Below, piece after piece: positions 5,349-6,021 of a DNA stretch of 6,021 nt; position 1 is the stretch's first letter, and every line of letters begins with the position of its first letter. The notes under the pieces were generated by a model, which was given only the letters and a program-made list of their open reading frames with translations, did not search any database and was not told where the DNA came from. A program made the translations under genes and the position numbers. This stretch comes from Candidatus Aminicenantota bacterium (GTDB lineage Bacteria; Acidobacteriota; Aminicenantia; UBA2199). Location: contig JAPKZM010000066.1 in assembly GCA_026393775.1 (NCBI GenBank), positions 1-6,021 of the forward strand, given 5' to 3'.

Positions 5349-6021
5349 TTTTTCTGCGCCTCCATTTCCGCGGCGAAATCGTGAGCCAGCTGGGTTAGGT
5401 TGCCAGCAGAGAGGAAAACCAGGCCGTCGCCGTCGCGAAGCTGCTGGCGCAGGAACTCGCTGATCTCTGGGAACGAATCCAGGTAAAAAACATTTTCCTG
5501 CCCCTGGCTGCGGATGTGATCGGCCAGGACCGGGCTGTTGATCCCGGGGATCTCCCTCTGGTTGGCGGAATACAGCTTGGTAATGATCAGGATGTCCGCG
5601 GCCCGGAATGCCGTGGCGAACCGCTTCATCAAGATCTGCAGCCGGGTGAAGCGGTGGGGCTGGAAGACGGCGATGACCCTGCGGCAAGAACTGCTGCGCA
5701 GCGTTTTCAGCGTGGCCTTGATCTCGCTGGGATGATGGGCATAATCATCGATGACCAGGAGCGATGGGCCGGCAAGCAGGACCTGGAAACGCCTTTCGGG
5801 CAGGCTGAAATTCTCCAGGCTGGCCCGGATGGTTTCCAGACTCACCCCCACTTCCAGTGCGGCGCTGACGGCAGCCAGCGAATTGGCCACGTTATGCCTG
5901 CCGCCCACGCTCAGGCGCAGCGGCCCTAGGTCCTGCCCCTGCACCAGCAGTCGGTAGGAGGAGGCGAAACCGGAAGTCTTCACATCCACGGCCCTGACAT
6001 CGGCGCCGGCCGAAAAGCCAT
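5345..6021 (-). CDS. murC: UDP-N-acetylmuramate--L-alanine ligase, C-terminal half (runs off the right edge)
   Basis: MurC joins L-alanine to UDP-MurNAc with ATP, the first amino acid addition in cytoplasmic peptidoglycan precursor synthesis. The visible 224 residues are roughly half of a usual 450-480. The N-terminal UDP-binding domain and the ATP P-loop lie beyond the edge. Visible blocks are the end of the central domain (GFSAGADVRA, 1-10), GRHNVANSLAAV (40-51), ERRFQ (75-79), DDYAHHPSEIKATL (91-104) and VFQPHRFTR (118-126), the last two characteristic of the MurC C-terminal domain. SAGNLTQLA (204-212) stands where many MurC proteins have GAGD. The in-frame GTG at 5989 is internal, not the start. 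The stop overlaps ftsQ as ATGA, so neither murB nor ddl separates them here. The related ligase Mpl is unlikely given the division-gene context. Confidence 0.94.
   Translation of the reverse strand, partial: GFSAGADVRAVDVKTSGFASSYRLLVQGQDLGPLRLSVGGRHNVANSLAAVSAALEVGVSLETIRASLENFSLPERRFQVLLAGPSLLVIDDYAHHPSEIKATLKTLRSSSCRRVIAVFQPHRFTRLQILMKRFATAFRAADILIITKLYSANQREIPGINSPVLADHIRSQGQENVFYLDSFPEISEFLRQQLRDGDGLVFLSAGNLTQLAHDFAAEMEAQKK

Noticed and set aside
5349..5687. Upstream extension of the ftsQ frame into murC
   Set aside because: It overlaps murC in another frame with a proline/arginine-rich translation. The ATGA overlap and GGAGG at 5348 give a better ftsQ start.

Overview
The window shows a bacterial division and cell wall (dcw) segment on the minus strand, a partial histidine-degradation gene, and a plus-strand ATPase gene lodged between them. 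The order on the minus strand, read from the right edge, is murC (3' part only), ftsQ, ftsA, ftsZ, then hutI (5' part only) at the left edge. FtsQ with a single membrane anchor and a POTRA-type region, FtsA, FtsZ and MurC indicate an ordinary walled bacterium. GC content looks moderate in the division genes and lower in the spacer at about 540-835. I cannot name the species. An uncultured Gram-negative lineage of the Acidobacteriota/Aminicenantes kind would fit, but that is only a guess.

Region by region: 1-521 is the start of imidazolonepropionase (HutI), with its own sigma70-like promoter at 563-591. Positions 522-835 form a gene-poor, AT-rich spacer. It holds that promoter, a 73-bp copy of the ftsZ 3' end (612-684), a small open frame ending in the FtsZ C-terminal peptide, and a near-consensus promoter for the ATPase. 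Positions 836-1996 encode an AAA_14/DUF4143-type ATPase. The convergent spacer 1997-2100 contains a G-rich purine tract. Positions 2101-3318 are ftsZ, 3328-4548 ftsA, 4545-5348 ftsQ and 5345-6021 the C-terminal half of murC.

The division genes look like one operon. murC/ftsQ and ftsQ/ftsA each overlap by an ATGA, and ftsA/ftsZ are 9 nt apart, with the ftsZ ribosome binding site overlapping the ftsA stop. MurC makes UDP-MurNAc-L-Ala. FtsZ forms the division ring, FtsA ties it to the membrane, and FtsQ links it to the periplasmic synthesis machinery.

The most unusual signal is that the last 15 codons and stop of ftsZ, plus about 23 nt beyond, occur twice in direct orientation (612-684 and 2078-2150; 66 of 73 positions identical, including an exact 29-bp run). 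The copies bracket the ATPase gene with a period of 1466 bp. This looks like insertion of a one-gene cassette at the ftsZ 3' end with the gene end kept intact, comparable in outcome to islands that use tRNA 3' ends. No integrase or transposase is visible, so the mechanism is open.
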